From contig CAISIU010000030.1 in assembly GCA_903885505.1 (NCBI GenBank), positions 1 to 41,727 on the forward strand: a DNA stretch of 41,727 nt. Direction: 5' to 3'. Positions 8,927-17,904 of the stretch are shown here, in pieces. The position numbers and the translations under genes were made by a program. The notes below the pieces were generated by a model. It was not told where the DNA came from and searched no databases. It saw only the letters and a list, made by a program, of their open reading frames with translations. The stretch comes from an uncultured Actinomycetes bacterium (GTDB lineage Bacteria > Actinomycetota > Acidimicrobiia > Acidimicrobiales > RAAP-2). How positions within the stretch are numbered: the first letter of the stretch is position 1; each line of letters starts with the position of its first letter.

Positions 8927-11034
8927 TGGCGCGTAACTGGCGATCACGGCCGGTCTCTCGCGAGTGGTGGCGTCGCTGGCGCCCCTGGGTGTCGCTGCGA
9001 CCGAGTCGTGGACGAGGTGCCACCATCAATGAGCGTGGCACCTTTGGTCTTCGTGACCTGGTGGCGGAGCCAACCAGCGTGCGCGCTCGCCCGGACGTGC
9101 GGTGGGCCGCGGTCGGGGGAGTGTCCATCGCCCTCGTCACCCTCATCGTGCTGCGGGTTTTCCAGTTGCAGGTCATTCAGCACTCGTCGTCAGTGGCGGC
9201 AGTGAATCTCAACTCGTATCGCACGAGCTCCATCCCGGCCGCGCGCGGTGAGATATTTGACCGTCGGGGCGTGGTCTTGGTGGGAAATACCCAGACCCGT
9301 GAAATCCGCGTCTCGCGCCAGCAGCTCGCCGCCGACCCCGCGCTGTTGGCGGCCTTGTCCTCGGTGACGGGCCAAACGCAGGAGCAAATTCTCTCCATCG
9401 TGAACAACGTGCAATACCTGCCGTATCAGCCGGCCCCCATCGTGGTGGGCGCGTCCGATCAACTCATCAACTATTTGCAAACTCACGCCAGTGAATTTCC
9501 GGGCGTCTCGGTCGTCACGGTGTCCCAGCGTGATTACCCCGCGGGCGCGTCGTTGGCGTCGCAATTGCTCGGCTACGTCGGGCCGATTAACCCGTCGCAG
9601 CTCGCTGCTTTCGGTCGCTTGGGCTACACCGCCACTAGCGATTTTGGACAATCGGGCGTGGAGTCGTTTTACGAAGCTTTCCTGCGAGGCCATGACGGGT
9701 CACAGGTACTTCGCGTGAACTCCGCGGGCACCATTTTGGGTCAGCAAAAGTACAACCCACCGGTGACGGGCAACTCATTGATTTTGAATATCGACGCCGG
9801 CCTTCAACAAGCAGCCACGTCGTATTTGACGTCCACTATTTTGCGCGACCGTCACGTCGCCGACCCCCGCTCGGGCAAGTATCCGCCGGCTCCCAATGGC
9901 GCCCTCATGGTGATGGACGTCACCAATGGTCACGTGCTGGCGATGACCAGCTACCCCAGTTACAACCTGCAGGAAATGACGTCTGGATTGTCCCAAACTC
10001 GCTACAACGAGTTGTCGCGAGTGGGCGCCTTTAACAATTACGCCATTCAGGGTCTCTATACGCCGGGCTCCACTTTCAAGATGATCTCGGCGACCGCGCA
10101 GCTAAAGACGCGGGTGCTGTCCGCTAATGCCTTGGTCAACGACACCGGCACGTACAAAGTGCCCCACTGCCTGTCGGGCCACCAATGTCTCTTCCACGAC
10201 GACGAAACCACTGGTGCGGGTTACATCAACTTGCCGGTGGCGATCGCCAAGTCATCGGACTACTACTTCTACAACTTGGGTTACCTCTTTTGGTCGCAGC
10301 AGGCCAAGTACGGCTTGACACCCATTCAAAATGAAGCCAGTCAATACGGCCTCGACAGCACGAGCCAGATTGACCTCGCGAATGAGGTGGTCGGACGCGT
10401 GGACTCACCCACGGTGCGACTGCAATTGCACAACGAAGCACCCAAGGCCTTTCCGAACTACCAGTGGTACACCGGCGACAACATTGAAATGGCCTTCGGC
10501 CAAGGATCGACGGCGGTCACGCCCATCGCCATGGCCAATGCCTACGCCACTTTTGCGAACGGTGGCACGCGCTACGCCCCGGAAGTGACCGCTGCGGTGA
10601 TGAGCCCGTCGGGTCACCCCGTCAAGGTCTACGGAAATCGCGTCCTCGGCCACATTTATTTGCCACCGGGCGTTCGTAACCCCATCTTGCAAGGCCTCTA
10701 CGGCGTGGTGAACAGCCCCGACGGCACGGCCTACGGGGCTTTCCAGTCCGTCGGGTACAACTGGTCAAACTTCCGCGTGGCCGGTAAGACCGGCACGGCG
10801 TCAAACTCGCCCGGCCAAGAACCCAACTCCTGGTTCGTGGGCTTCGGGCCCGTGGCGAAGCCCAAGTACGTCGTGCTCTGCGTCATCGGTGAAGGTGGAT
10901 ACGGCGCCATGGCCGCCGCACCGGCGGTCGCTCAAACGTTCAAGTATTTGGCGACTCACCCCATGGGTCCGACCAAAATTTCCCTACCGGTCACCGTTCC
11001 CGAGTCAACGACCACTTATCCTGCGAAGCCGTGA
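8926..11034 (+). CDS. mrdA: Penicillin-binding protein 2 (peptidoglycan transpeptidase)
   Basis: PBP dimerisation domain, STFK active site (YTPGSTFKM), KSSD, and KTGT (VAGKTGTAS). Confidence 0.93.
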   Translation: MARNWRSRPVSREWWRRWRPWVSLRPSRGRGATINERGTFGLRDLVAEPTSVRARPDVRWAAVGGVSIALVTLIVLRVFQLQVIQHSSSVAAVNLNSYRTSSIPAARGEIFDRRGVVLVGNTQTREIRVSRQQLAADPALLAALSSVTGQTQEQILSIVNNVQYLPYQPAPIVVGASDQLINYLQTHASEFPGVSVVTVSQRDYPAGASLASQLLGYVGPINPSQLAAFGRLGYTATSDFGQSGVESFYEAFLRGHDGSQVLRVNSAGTILGQQKYNPPVTGNSLILNIDAGLQQAATSYLTSTILRDRHVADPRSGKYPPAPNGALMVMDVTNGHVLAMTSYPSYNLQEMTSGLSQTRYNELSRVGAFNNYAIQGLYTPGSTFKMISATAQLKTRVLSANALVNDTGTYKVPHCLSGHQCLFHDDETTGAGYINLPVAIAKSSDYYFYNLGYLFWSQQAKYGLTPIQNEASQYGLDSTSQIDLANEVVGRVDSPTVRLQLHNEAPKAFPNYQWYTGDNIEMAFGQGSTAVTPIAMANAYATFANGGTRYAPEVTAAVMSPSGHPVKVYGNRVLGHIYLPPGVRNPILQGLYGVVNSPDGTAYGAFQSVGYNWSNFRVAGKTGTASNSPGQEPNSWFVGFGPVAKPKYVVLCVIGEGGYGAMAAAPAVAQTFKYLATHPMGPTKISLPVTVPESTTTYPAKP

Positions 11035-12968
11035 CCAGTCTGTGGAATGACATTGAACCGATCTTGTGGCGGGTGGACAAGCCCGCCCGTTACATCGGGG
11101 GAGAAGTCGGAAGTCTCGAGCCGGAGCGCCACGAGGGCGACATCAATTGGCTCGTGGCCTATCCCGACACCTACGAGATCGGGTTGCCCAATACCGGCCT
11201 GACGATTTTGTACGAGATCTTGAATGATCGTGACGACGCCACCTGTGAGCGCACCTACGCGCCCTGGGTGGACATGGAAAAGGAAATGCGTACGGCGGGT
11301 ATTCCGCTGTTTTCGGTGGACAGCTTTCGGCCCGCGAATTCGTTTGACATCTTGGCTTTCAACTTGGCCGCTGAGCTGACCTACACCAACGTTCTCAACA
11401 TGATTGACCTCGCGGGCATCCCCCTGTACGCGGCCGACCGGCGCGGCGATGACACCTTCGTGTTCATCGGTGGCCACTGCACCTACAACCCCGAGCCCAT
11501 GGCGACCTTCGTGGACGCGGCGGTGCTGGGCGATGGCGAAGAGGTCGTCGGTGAGATCACCGAGGTCATGGCCCAGTGGCGCGCCGAGGGCGTGACTGAC
11601 CGTCACGAGATGTGGTGTCGCCTCGCGCAGATTCCCGGCGTCTACGTCCCGGGTCTGTATCGACCCACCTTTGACGGTGAGCGACAGACGGGTATAGAGA
11701 TTCTCGATCCTCGCGCTCCCGCCGTGGTGGAAAAGCGCACGGTCTACGACCTCGGCCAATGGCCCTATCCGCGACGCGGCCTCGTGCCCCTGACCGACGT
11801 GGTGCACGACCGTCTCAACGTCGAAGTCTTTCGTGGCTGCACCCGTGGCTGTCGCTTTTGCCAAGCGGGCATGATTACCCGACCGGTGCGCGAGCGGCCT
11901 CGTCACCAAGTGGTTGACATGGTGCGCGCCGGCATGGAGCGCACGGGATACGACGAAGTGGCCCTCACCAGCCTGTCGACCGCGGACTATTCGGGTATCG
12001 AAGAACTGGTCACCGAGATAATGGACCCCGCAGCGGGATGCGGGCGTGTCAACGTGTCGCTGCCGAGCCTGCGCGTGGACGCCTTCACCGTGGGCACCGC
12101 GGCGGCCATTCAACAGGGTCGCAAGAGTGGCCTCACCTTTGCGCCCGAAGGTGGCACCTGGCGCATGCGTCGAGTGATTAACAAGTTGATTAGCGAGGAC
12201 GACTTGTATGCCGCCACCGACGCGGCCTTCGCCCAGGGCTGGCAGCGCGTCAAGCTCTACTTCTTGATCGGCCTGCCCACCGAAACTGACGAGGACGTGC
12301 TCGGCATCGTGGAACTCGGTCGCAAGGTGGTCGAGGTGGGCCGGAAATATCGACGCAGCATCACCGTGACGGTGAGCGTGGGTGGCTTCGTGCCGAAGCC
12401 GCAGACGCCCTTTCAGTGGTTTGGGCAAGATTCACCTGAGGAATTGCAGCGCAAGATCACCTTGCTGCGCGAGGCGTCGCGCGACGTCAAGGGCTTGTCG
12501 GTGCGCTGGCACGACCCCTCCGCCAGTGCCGCCGAGGGCGTCTCGAGTCGAGGCGACCGCCGCATGGGCGCCGTTTTAGAGCGCGTCTGGCGTGACGGGG
12601 GCACGTTCCAAGAGTGGGGCGAGATGTTCCGACTCGATCGCTGGGAGCGCGCCCTTGAGGCCGAGGGCTTCTCGCTGGCGTCCGTCAGTGAACGAGACCG
12701 CTCGCGAGACGAATATTTGCCCTGGACACACTTGTCGGCCGGACTTCACGACGACTTCCTCTGGGGCGAGTGGGAATCGGCCCTCGCCGAGGCGGGCACC
12801 GAGGACTGCCGCTGGACGCCGTGTTACGACTGTGGCGCCTGCACGACCCTTGGCCTCGAGCACCACGTGGCGTCGCCCACCGCACCGGCGGGCGGGAGCC
12901 AGGGCACGGGTCAAGGCCTCGATTTGCGCACTCCCGTCTCGCTGGGGGTAAAGCCGGTGTCGGCGTGA
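11031..12968 (+). CDS. TIGR03960-type B12-binding-like/radical SAM protein
   Basis: VFRGCTRGCRFCQAGMITRPVRER (CxxxCxxC), PSLRVDAF, FAPEGGTWRMR; GTG overlaps the mrdA stop. Confidence 0.9.
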   Translation: MTSLWNDIEPILWRVDKPARYIGGEVGSLEPERHEGDINWLVAYPDTYEIGLPNTGLTILYEILNDRDDATCERTYAPWVDMEKEMRTAGIPLFSVDSFRPANSFDILAFNLAAELTYTNVLNMIDLAGIPLYAADRRGDDTFVFIGGHCTYNPEPMATFVDAAVLGDGEEVVGEITEVMAQWRAEGVTDRHEMWCRLAQIPGVYVPGLYRPTFDGERQTGIEILDPRAPAVVEKRTVYDLGQWPYPRRGLVPLTDVVHDRLNVEVFRGCTRGCRFCQAGMITRPVRERPRHQVVDMVRAGMERTGYDEVALTSLSTADYSGIEELVTEIMDPAAGCGRVNVSLPSLRVDAFTVGTAAAIQQGRKSGLTFAPEGGTWRMRRVINKLISEDDLYAATDAAFAQGWQRVKLYFLIGLPTETDEDVLGIVELGRKVVEVGRKYRRSITVTVSVGGFVPKPQTPFQWFGQDSPEELQRKITLLREASRDVKGLSVRWHDPSASAAEGVSSRGDRRMGAVLERVWRDGGTFQEWGEMFRLDRWERALEAEGFSLASVSERDRSRDEYLPWTHLSAGLHDDFLWGEWESALAEAGTEDCRWTPCYDCGACTTLGLEHHVASPTAPAGGSQGTGQGLDLRTPVSLGVKPVSA

Positions 12969-13786
12969 TCGTGCTGCCCCCGCGCCTGCGGGTGAGGTAC
13001 ACCCGGGTCGGCCGCGTCCGGTTCATTTCGCAGCGCGACACCGCACGCATCTTCGAACGCGCCATGCGTCGCCTGCACGCACCGGTCAAATACAGCGAGG
13101 GCTTCTCCCCCCACCCCATTTTGTCCTTCTCGGCGGCCCTGCCCACTGGTGGCGCGTCCGAAGCGGAATACCTCGATGTGCGCTTTGACGCCGCCGAGGT
13201 CACCGATGAGCGCTTTGAGGTGGGAGAGAGTAGCGACGACTCGCTTCGCGCCTTCGGCCAGGCCCTGACCGAGGTATTACCGGTCGGAATGGTGGTCACC
13301 GGGGCGGTGGAACTTGATGGTTCCGAACTTTCGCTCCAAGAGGCGGTAGCCTGTATGCGGTGGGAGGTGGACGTTCGCGCGTCCGAGCCGCCCGCTATTG
13401 ACGTGCGAATCGCCAATCTCATGGCTGCGGCCGAGGTTGTCGTGGAGCGCCAACGTAAGGGACGACCAGTGGTTGACAACATCCGCGAGAACATCGCTGT
13501 GATGGAATCGGACGCGACGCCAGAAGGCGCGCGCATCACGGTCGACCTGCTGACCCACCCCCGAGGCGTCCGACTCAGTGAATTACTGACCGCCCTCGGC
13601 AGCGACATTGAGCTACTACGAGCAACGCGCACCCACCAATGGATCGATCAACACGGGGAACGACACGAACCGGTCGCCGTCGGCACCTTCGCCGTCGTTA
13701 CCCCTCCCGCCCTGTCCGAAATGGACAGCGCATTGACAAGGAGTTCTTCACGTGAGCGAGAGCAACACGAACAACGAACCGACTAG
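12965..13786 (+). CDS. TIGR03936 / DUF2344 family protein
   Basis: RLRVRYTRVGRVRFISQRDTARIFERAMRRLHAPVKYSEGFSPHPILSFSAALPTG; GTG 12965 overlaps the radical SAM stop. ORF start 12770 is spurious overlap. Confidence 0.88.
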   Translation: MIVLPPRLRVRYTRVGRVRFISQRDTARIFERAMRRLHAPVKYSEGFSPHPILSFSAALPTGGASEAEYLDVRFDAAEVTDERFEVGESSDDSLRAFGQALTEVLPVGMVVTGAVELDGSELSLQEAVACMRWEVDVRASEPPAIDVRIANLMAAAEVVVERQRKGRPVVDNIRENIAVMESDATPEGARITVDLLTHPRGVRLSELLTALGSDIELLRATRTHQWIDQHGERHEPVAVGTFAVVTPPALSEMDSALTRSSSREREQHEQRTD

Positions 13787-15365
13787 CGCTCCGCGCATCG
13801 GTGACACCCGCCCCGCCCCGCAAGTAGGCGACACCCGTCCGGCTCCCGCCGGCTCGTCGCCGGCTCCGACCAGTTCGGGCAATCAATCATCTGGCAACAG
13901 CGCCAATCGTCGTCGCCGTGGTGGCCGTGGCCGCTCCGGTGGCAATGGGGGCAATGGAGGCGGCAACGCGAATCGTGGCCCCGCCGCGACTCCCGTCGAA
14001 GCCTCCGCGCCCGACGCGGCCGAAGCCAAGCGCTCGAGCAACAACAACAAGCGTCGCCGCGGTCAGCGCCGCCCGTCAGGGGAGCGCGCCCAGGGCCGCT
14101 ACCTGATGTGCGTGCACGTGTCTAAGGGCACGACCCACATCGCCACCATGGAAGGCCGCAGCCTGGTCGAGTACACCGTGGCGCGCGCGTCGGACGAAAC
14201 TGGTCAAATTGACGGCAACATCTACGTCGGCAAGATCCAAAACGTCCTGCCGGGCATGGAATTGGCCTTCGTGGACATTGGCATCCCCAAGAACGGCGTG
14301 CTGTATCGCGCCGATGTGGCCCAGGAGCGCGACGAAGAGGGCGAAGCGGTCCGTACTGACCTGCGAATTGAGCAGATGCTCAAGGGCGGTCAAATCATCG
14401 TGTGTCAGGTCACCAAGAACGCCATTGGCGCCAAGGGTGCACGCTTGACCCAGGAAGTCTCTATCCCCGGCCGTTTTGCCGTGTTGGTGCCGAATTCCAC
14501 CACCGTGGGTATTTCCAAGCGCTTGCCCGACGGTGAGCGCCGTCGTTTGCGCAAGATCATTGACGACGTCAAGCCCGAACGCCACGGCATCATCATCCGC
14601 ACCGCGGCCGAGGGCGTGTCGGCTGACGATTTGGCCCGCGACATCACCTCGCTGTGCGCCAAGTGGGACGCCATTGAGGCCGAGGTGGCCAAGAGCAACC
14701 AGCCGCGCCTCGTCTATCGCGACCTTGACCAGGCCATTCGCATCCTGCGCGAAGAAATGAACGACGATTATCGCGCCATCTTGATTGACGACCGCGACCT
14801 GTACGACAAGGTCCGCGAGTACGTGCTCGCCGTTAACCCCGAATTGGCCGACCGCGTCGAGTTCTACGACAAGTCGGCCGAGGAATTGCCCCTCTTTGAG
14901 CGTTACTTCGTGCACGAACAGCTGCACCGTGCCCTTGATCGCAAGGTGTGGCTGCCCTCGGGTGGTTCGTTGATCATTGAGCGCACCGAAGCGCTGACCG
15001 TAGTGGACGTCAACACCGGCAAGAACGTGGGTAAGACCAACCTCGAAGAGACGGTTTTCCGCAACAACCTCGAGGCGGCCGAAGAAGTGGCTCGCCAGCT
15101 GCGCCTACGCGACATTGGCGGAATTATCGTCATCGACTTCATCGACATGGAAGCCAAGGCCAACCGCGACGCGGTCGCCTCGGCCCTGCGTCAGGCCCTG
15201 GCTCGCGACAAGACCCGCACCCAGGTCTTTGACATCTCCGAACTGGGTCTCGTCGAAATGACTCGAAAGCGCGTCAATGAAGGCCTTTTGGAGTCGGTGT
15301 CGAGCATTTGCACCGTCTGTGATGGCCGCGGATTCGTGGTCGAAACCGGTCTGGCGACCAAGTAA
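13752..15365 (+). CDS. Ribonuclease E/G family protein
   Basis: S1-like NIYVGKIQNVLPGMELAFVDIG, ALTVVDVNTGKNVGK, GGIIVIDFIDM, ICTVCDGRGFV zinc-link; basic Gly/Arg-rich N-terminus. Confidence 0.93.
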   Translation: MSESNTNNEPTSAPRIGDTRPAPQVGDTRPAPAGSSPAPTSSGNQSSGNSANRRRRGGRGRSGGNGGNGGGNANRGPAATPVEASAPDAAEAKRSSNNNKRRRGQRRPSGERAQGRYLMCVHVSKGTTHIATMEGRSLVEYTVARASDETGQIDGNIYVGKIQNVLPGMELAFVDIGIPKNGVLYRADVAQERDEEGEAVRTDLRIEQMLKGGQIIVCQVTKNAIGAKGARLTQEVSIPGRFAVLVPNSTTVGISKRLPDGERRRLRKIIDDVKPERHGIIIRTAAEGVSADDLARDITSLCAKWDAIEAEVAKSNQPRLVYRDLDQAIRILREEMNDDYRAILIDDRDLYDKVREYVLAVNPELADRVEFYDKSAEELPLFERYFVHEQLHRALDRKVWLPSGGSLIIERTEALTVVDVNTGKNVGKTNLEETVFRNNLEAAEEVARQLRLRDIGGIIVIDFIDMEAKANRDAVASALRQALARDKTRTQVFDISELGLVEMTRKRVNEGLLESVSSICTVCDGRGFVVETGLATK

Positions 15366-15388
15366 TGGTCGCCGCGCCCGCCGTCGGC

Positions 15389-15394
15389 TACACT
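15389..15394 (+). promoter_or_regulatory. Candidate -10 box TACACT, 9 nt before ATG of rplU
   Basis: CTACACTGG also occurs upstream of rpsB and rimP. Confidence 0.45.
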
Positions 15395-15403
15395 GGAAAT
15401 CTT

Positions 15404-15712
15404 ATGTACGCCGTTATTCGCATTGGAGCCTCGCAAGAGCGCGTGTCCGTGGGCCAGAGTGTCCGCATTGACCTGCGCAAAGAAGCGGAAGGCAGTGAGA
15501 TTTCCTTCGAACCCGTTCTCGTCGTTGACGGTGACAAGGTCCTGGCCGGTCCCGCCCTCAAGGGTGCGATCGTGACCGCGACCATCACCGGTTTCGAAAA
15601 GGGCAAGAAGATCAATGGTTTGACCTACAAGGCGAAGGCTATTCAGCGTCGCCACTGGGGTCACCGTCAGAAGTACTCGACTGTTGAGATCACCAAGATC
15701 TCTACCAAGTAA
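15404..15712 (+). CDS. rplU: 50S ribosomal protein L21
   Basis: [18 protein letters not shown]..., [30 protein letters not shown]. Confidence 0.95.
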   Translation: MYAVIRIGASQERVSVGQSVRIDLRKEAEGSEISFEPVLVVDGDKVLAGPALKGAIVTATITGFEKGKKINGLTYKAKAIQRRHWGHRQKYSTVEITKISTK

Positions 15713-15726
15713 GTAGAGGAGACACC

Positions 15727-15978
15727 ATGTCAAAGACAAAGGGCGGCGGTTCAACTCGTAACGGTCGCGATTCAAACGCTCAACGCCTCGGTGTGAAGAC
15801 TTTCGACGGCACCGCCGTCAAGACGGGCATGATCCTTGTCCGCCAGCGTGGAACCAAGTTCCACCCGGGCCGCAATGTCGGTATTGGCAAGGACGACACC
15901 CTGTTCGCGCTCGCTGAGGGAACCGTGAAGTTCGGTTTCCGCGGCGGCCGAAAGCTCGTTGACATTCTCGTCAGCTAA
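15727..15978 (+). CDS. rpmA: 50S ribosomal protein L27
   Basis: [51 protein letters not shown]. Confidence 0.97.
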   Translation: MSKTKGGGSTRNGRDSNAQRLGVKTFDGTAVKTGMILVRQRGTKFHPGRNVGIGKDDTLFALAEGTVKFGFRGGRKLVDILVS

Positions 15979-15990
15979 AGCTTTCCTCCT

Positions 15991-16034
15991 AAACACTAAG
16001 GGCCCGGTGCTTTCGCACCGGGCCCTTAGTGTTT
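15991..16034. terminator. Bidirectional intrinsic terminator between rpmA and HU
   Basis: Perfect 20-bp inverted repeat AAACACTAAGGGCCCGGTGC-TTTC-GCACCGGGCCCTTAGTGTTT between convergent genes. Confidence 0.9.
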
Positions 16035-16044
16035 AGTGGCTGAA

Positions 16045-16320
16045 TTAGCCCTTGATGGCCTTCTTGAAGGCGGCACCAATGGACACCTTCGGGGCACGCG
16101 AGGCCTTCACCTGGATGGCCTCACCCGTCTGCGGGTTGCGGGCGGTGCGAGCCTTGCGCTCAACGCGCTCGAAGGAGATGAAGCCCGTGATAACGACCTT
16201 CTCGCCCTTCTTGACGTTGGTGGTGATGATCTCTTCGAAGGTGTTCAGGAAGGTGCTGGCGTCCGTCTTCGACGAACCAGTCTTCTCGGCGAGCGCCTCA
16301 ATCAACTCGGTCTTGTTCAC
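16045..16320 (-). CDS. hup: HU-family DNA-binding protein
   Basis: MNKTELIEALAEKTGSSKTDASTFLNTFEEIIT...GFISFERVERKARTARNPQTGEAIQVKASRAPKVSIGAAFKKAIKG. Confidence 0.95.
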   Translation of the reverse strand: MNKTELIEALAEKTGSSKTDASTFLNTFEEIITTNVKKGEKVVITGFISFERVERKARTARNPQTGEAIQVKASRAPKVSIGAAFKKAIKG

Positions 16321-16486
16321 CGAAGTCTCCTTTGTTTCGTGGTATCTGATGGGGCTCGTTCCCCATCACCGAGGGCAATCTTTACCCCGATTCGGGGCAA
16401 AAGCGGGTATTTCCGCGAAATTTTCCGGTAATTTCTTGAGTTTTCTTAAAAAAGCCCTGATGAGAGGCCCATTCACATTTATTAGA

Positions 16487-16492
16487 TACGCT
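16487..16492 (+). promoter_or_regulatory. Candidate -10 box TACGCT, 7 nt before ATG of the aminotransferase gene
   Basis: TAnnnT at near-leaderless spacing. Confidence 0.35.
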
Positions 16493-16499
16493 GAGGGTC

Positions 16500-17864
16500 A
16501 TGGCTTTCATTGACCGCAACCGGCTCGCATCGCTTAATTCTCGGGAAGTAGCGCGCTTCCACGCCGCGAACCCCCGCTCTCAGGCGCAGTACGCCGGGGC
16601 TGATCACCTCTTCGGCCGAGTGCCCATGACCTGGATGAACAAGTGGTCCGGCGGCTTCCCGCTGGCCTTCTCCTCGGCTCGTGGCGCCCACATCACCACG
16701 CTGGATGGCCACGAGCTCGTGGACTTTGCGCTCGGCGATACCGGCGCGATGGCGGGCCACAGCCCCGAGCCTCTGGTGCGCGTCGTCAACGAGCGCATCG
16801 GCCGTGATGGGGGAGTGGCGACCATGCTGCCGACGGACGACGGCGAATGGGTGGCGGCGGAGCTCACGCGTCGCTTTGGACTCTCGCAGTGGTCCTTCGC
16901 GCTCACCGCGACCGACGCCAACCGCTGGTTGCTGCGCTTGGTGCGCCTTGCGACGGGGCGATCGAAGATCCTCGTGTTCTCCTACGCGTATCACGGCACC
17001 GTGGACGAGACCTTCGTGGTGGTCGGACCCGACGGGAAGGCGCAGGCTCGCCCCGGCGTCGTGGCGCCCTCCTTTGACCCCACCGAGACCACGCGGGTGG
17101 TGGAGTTCAACGACCTCGAGGCCTTGGCGCGCGAGCTCGCTCACGGCGACGTGGCGGCCGTGCTGACCGAGCCGGCGCTCACCAACATCGGCATTGTGTT
17201 GCCGGAACCGGGATTCTTTGAGGGCGTGCGTCAACTCTGCGACCAGACGGGCACGCTGCTCATTGTGGACGAGACGCACACCTTCTCCGCGGCGCCCGGC
17301 GGCGCCACGCAATCGATGAACCTGCGTCCCGACGCCATCACCATTGGCAAGAGCCTGGGCGGCGGCGTGCCGTCGGGCGCCTATGGCCTCTCGGCGGAAT
17401 TGGCCGACCGTGTCATGGCGCAAGTGGCCGAGGGTGCCGACATTGTGGATATGGGTGGCGTCGGTGGCACCTTGGCCGGTAACGCGTTGTCGTTGGCCGC
17501 GATGCGCGCGGTGCTCGGCGAAGTGCTCACCGATGACGTGTGGGGGCCCATGATTGCGCGCGCGACCACGCTCGCTGAGGGCATTGCCGCGACGGCGGCG
17601 CGCCACGACCTGCCGTGGAGCGTGACGCAGCTCGGCGCTCGCTGCGAATACCGCTTTAGCTCTCCCGCCCCGCGAAACGGTGGGGAATCAGCCGCCGGTC
17701 ACGACGGCCCACTCGAGGATTACATCCACTTGGCCTGCGTGAATCGCGGCGTGTTGATCACGCCCTTTCACAACATGCTGCTCACCTGCCCCGCGACCAC
17801 CGACGAGGACGTGGCGGCGCACCAGCGCGTGTTCGATGAGGTTATTGACGAGCTCATGGCCTAA
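16500..17864 (+). CDS. Class III PLP-dependent aminotransferase (HemL-like / aspartate aminotransferase family)
   Basis: YHGTVDE, LLIVDETHTF, DAITIGKSLGGGVPSGAYG (PLP lysine). Confidence 0.88.
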   Translation: MAFIDRNRLASLNSREVARFHAANPRSQAQYAGADHLFGRVPMTWMNKWSGGFPLAFSSARGAHITTLDGHELVDFALGDTGAMAGHSPEPLVRVVNERIGRDGGVATMLPTDDGEWVAAELTRRFGLSQWSFALTATDANRWLLRLVRLATGRSKILVFSYAYHGTVDETFVVVGPDGKAQARPGVVAPSFDPTETTRVVEFNDLEALARELAHGDVAAVLTEPALTNIGIVLPEPGFFEGVRQLCDQTGTLLIVDETHTFSAAPGGATQSMNLRPDAITIGKSLGGGVPSGAYGLSAELADRVMAQVAEGADIVDMGGVGGTLAGNALSLAAMRAVLGEVLTDDVWGPMIARATTLAEGIAATAARHDLPWSVTQLGARCEYRFSSPAPRNGGESAAGHDGPLEDYIHLACVNRGVLITPFHNMLLTCPATTDEDVAAHQRVFDEVIDELMA

Positions 17865-17892
17865 CGAGGTCCACCGCCGGCGTGAACCTTCG

Positions 17893-17898
17893 TAACAT
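17893..17898 (+). promoter_or_regulatory. Candidate -10 box TAACAT, 6 nt before ATG of obgE
   Basis: TAnnnT at leaderless spacing, but GGAGG in the gap could alternatively be a Shine-Dalgarno. Confidence 0.3.
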
Positions 17899-17904
17899 GG
17901 AGGC

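Noticed and set aside
11016-12428. 470-aa minus-strand ORF opposite the radical SAM gene
   Set aside because: Shadow ORF; the plus strand has clear radical SAM motifs and overlaps neighbours.
12770-12964. Extended N-terminus of the DUF2344 ORF
   Set aside because: Overlaps ~200 nt of the radical SAM gene; homology-like sequence starts at GTG 12965 with a GTGA overlap.
13800-13990. Short repeats near the RNase E/G start considered as a CRISPR or VNTR array
   Set aside because: Only two imperfect copies in a coding frame; no regular spacers.
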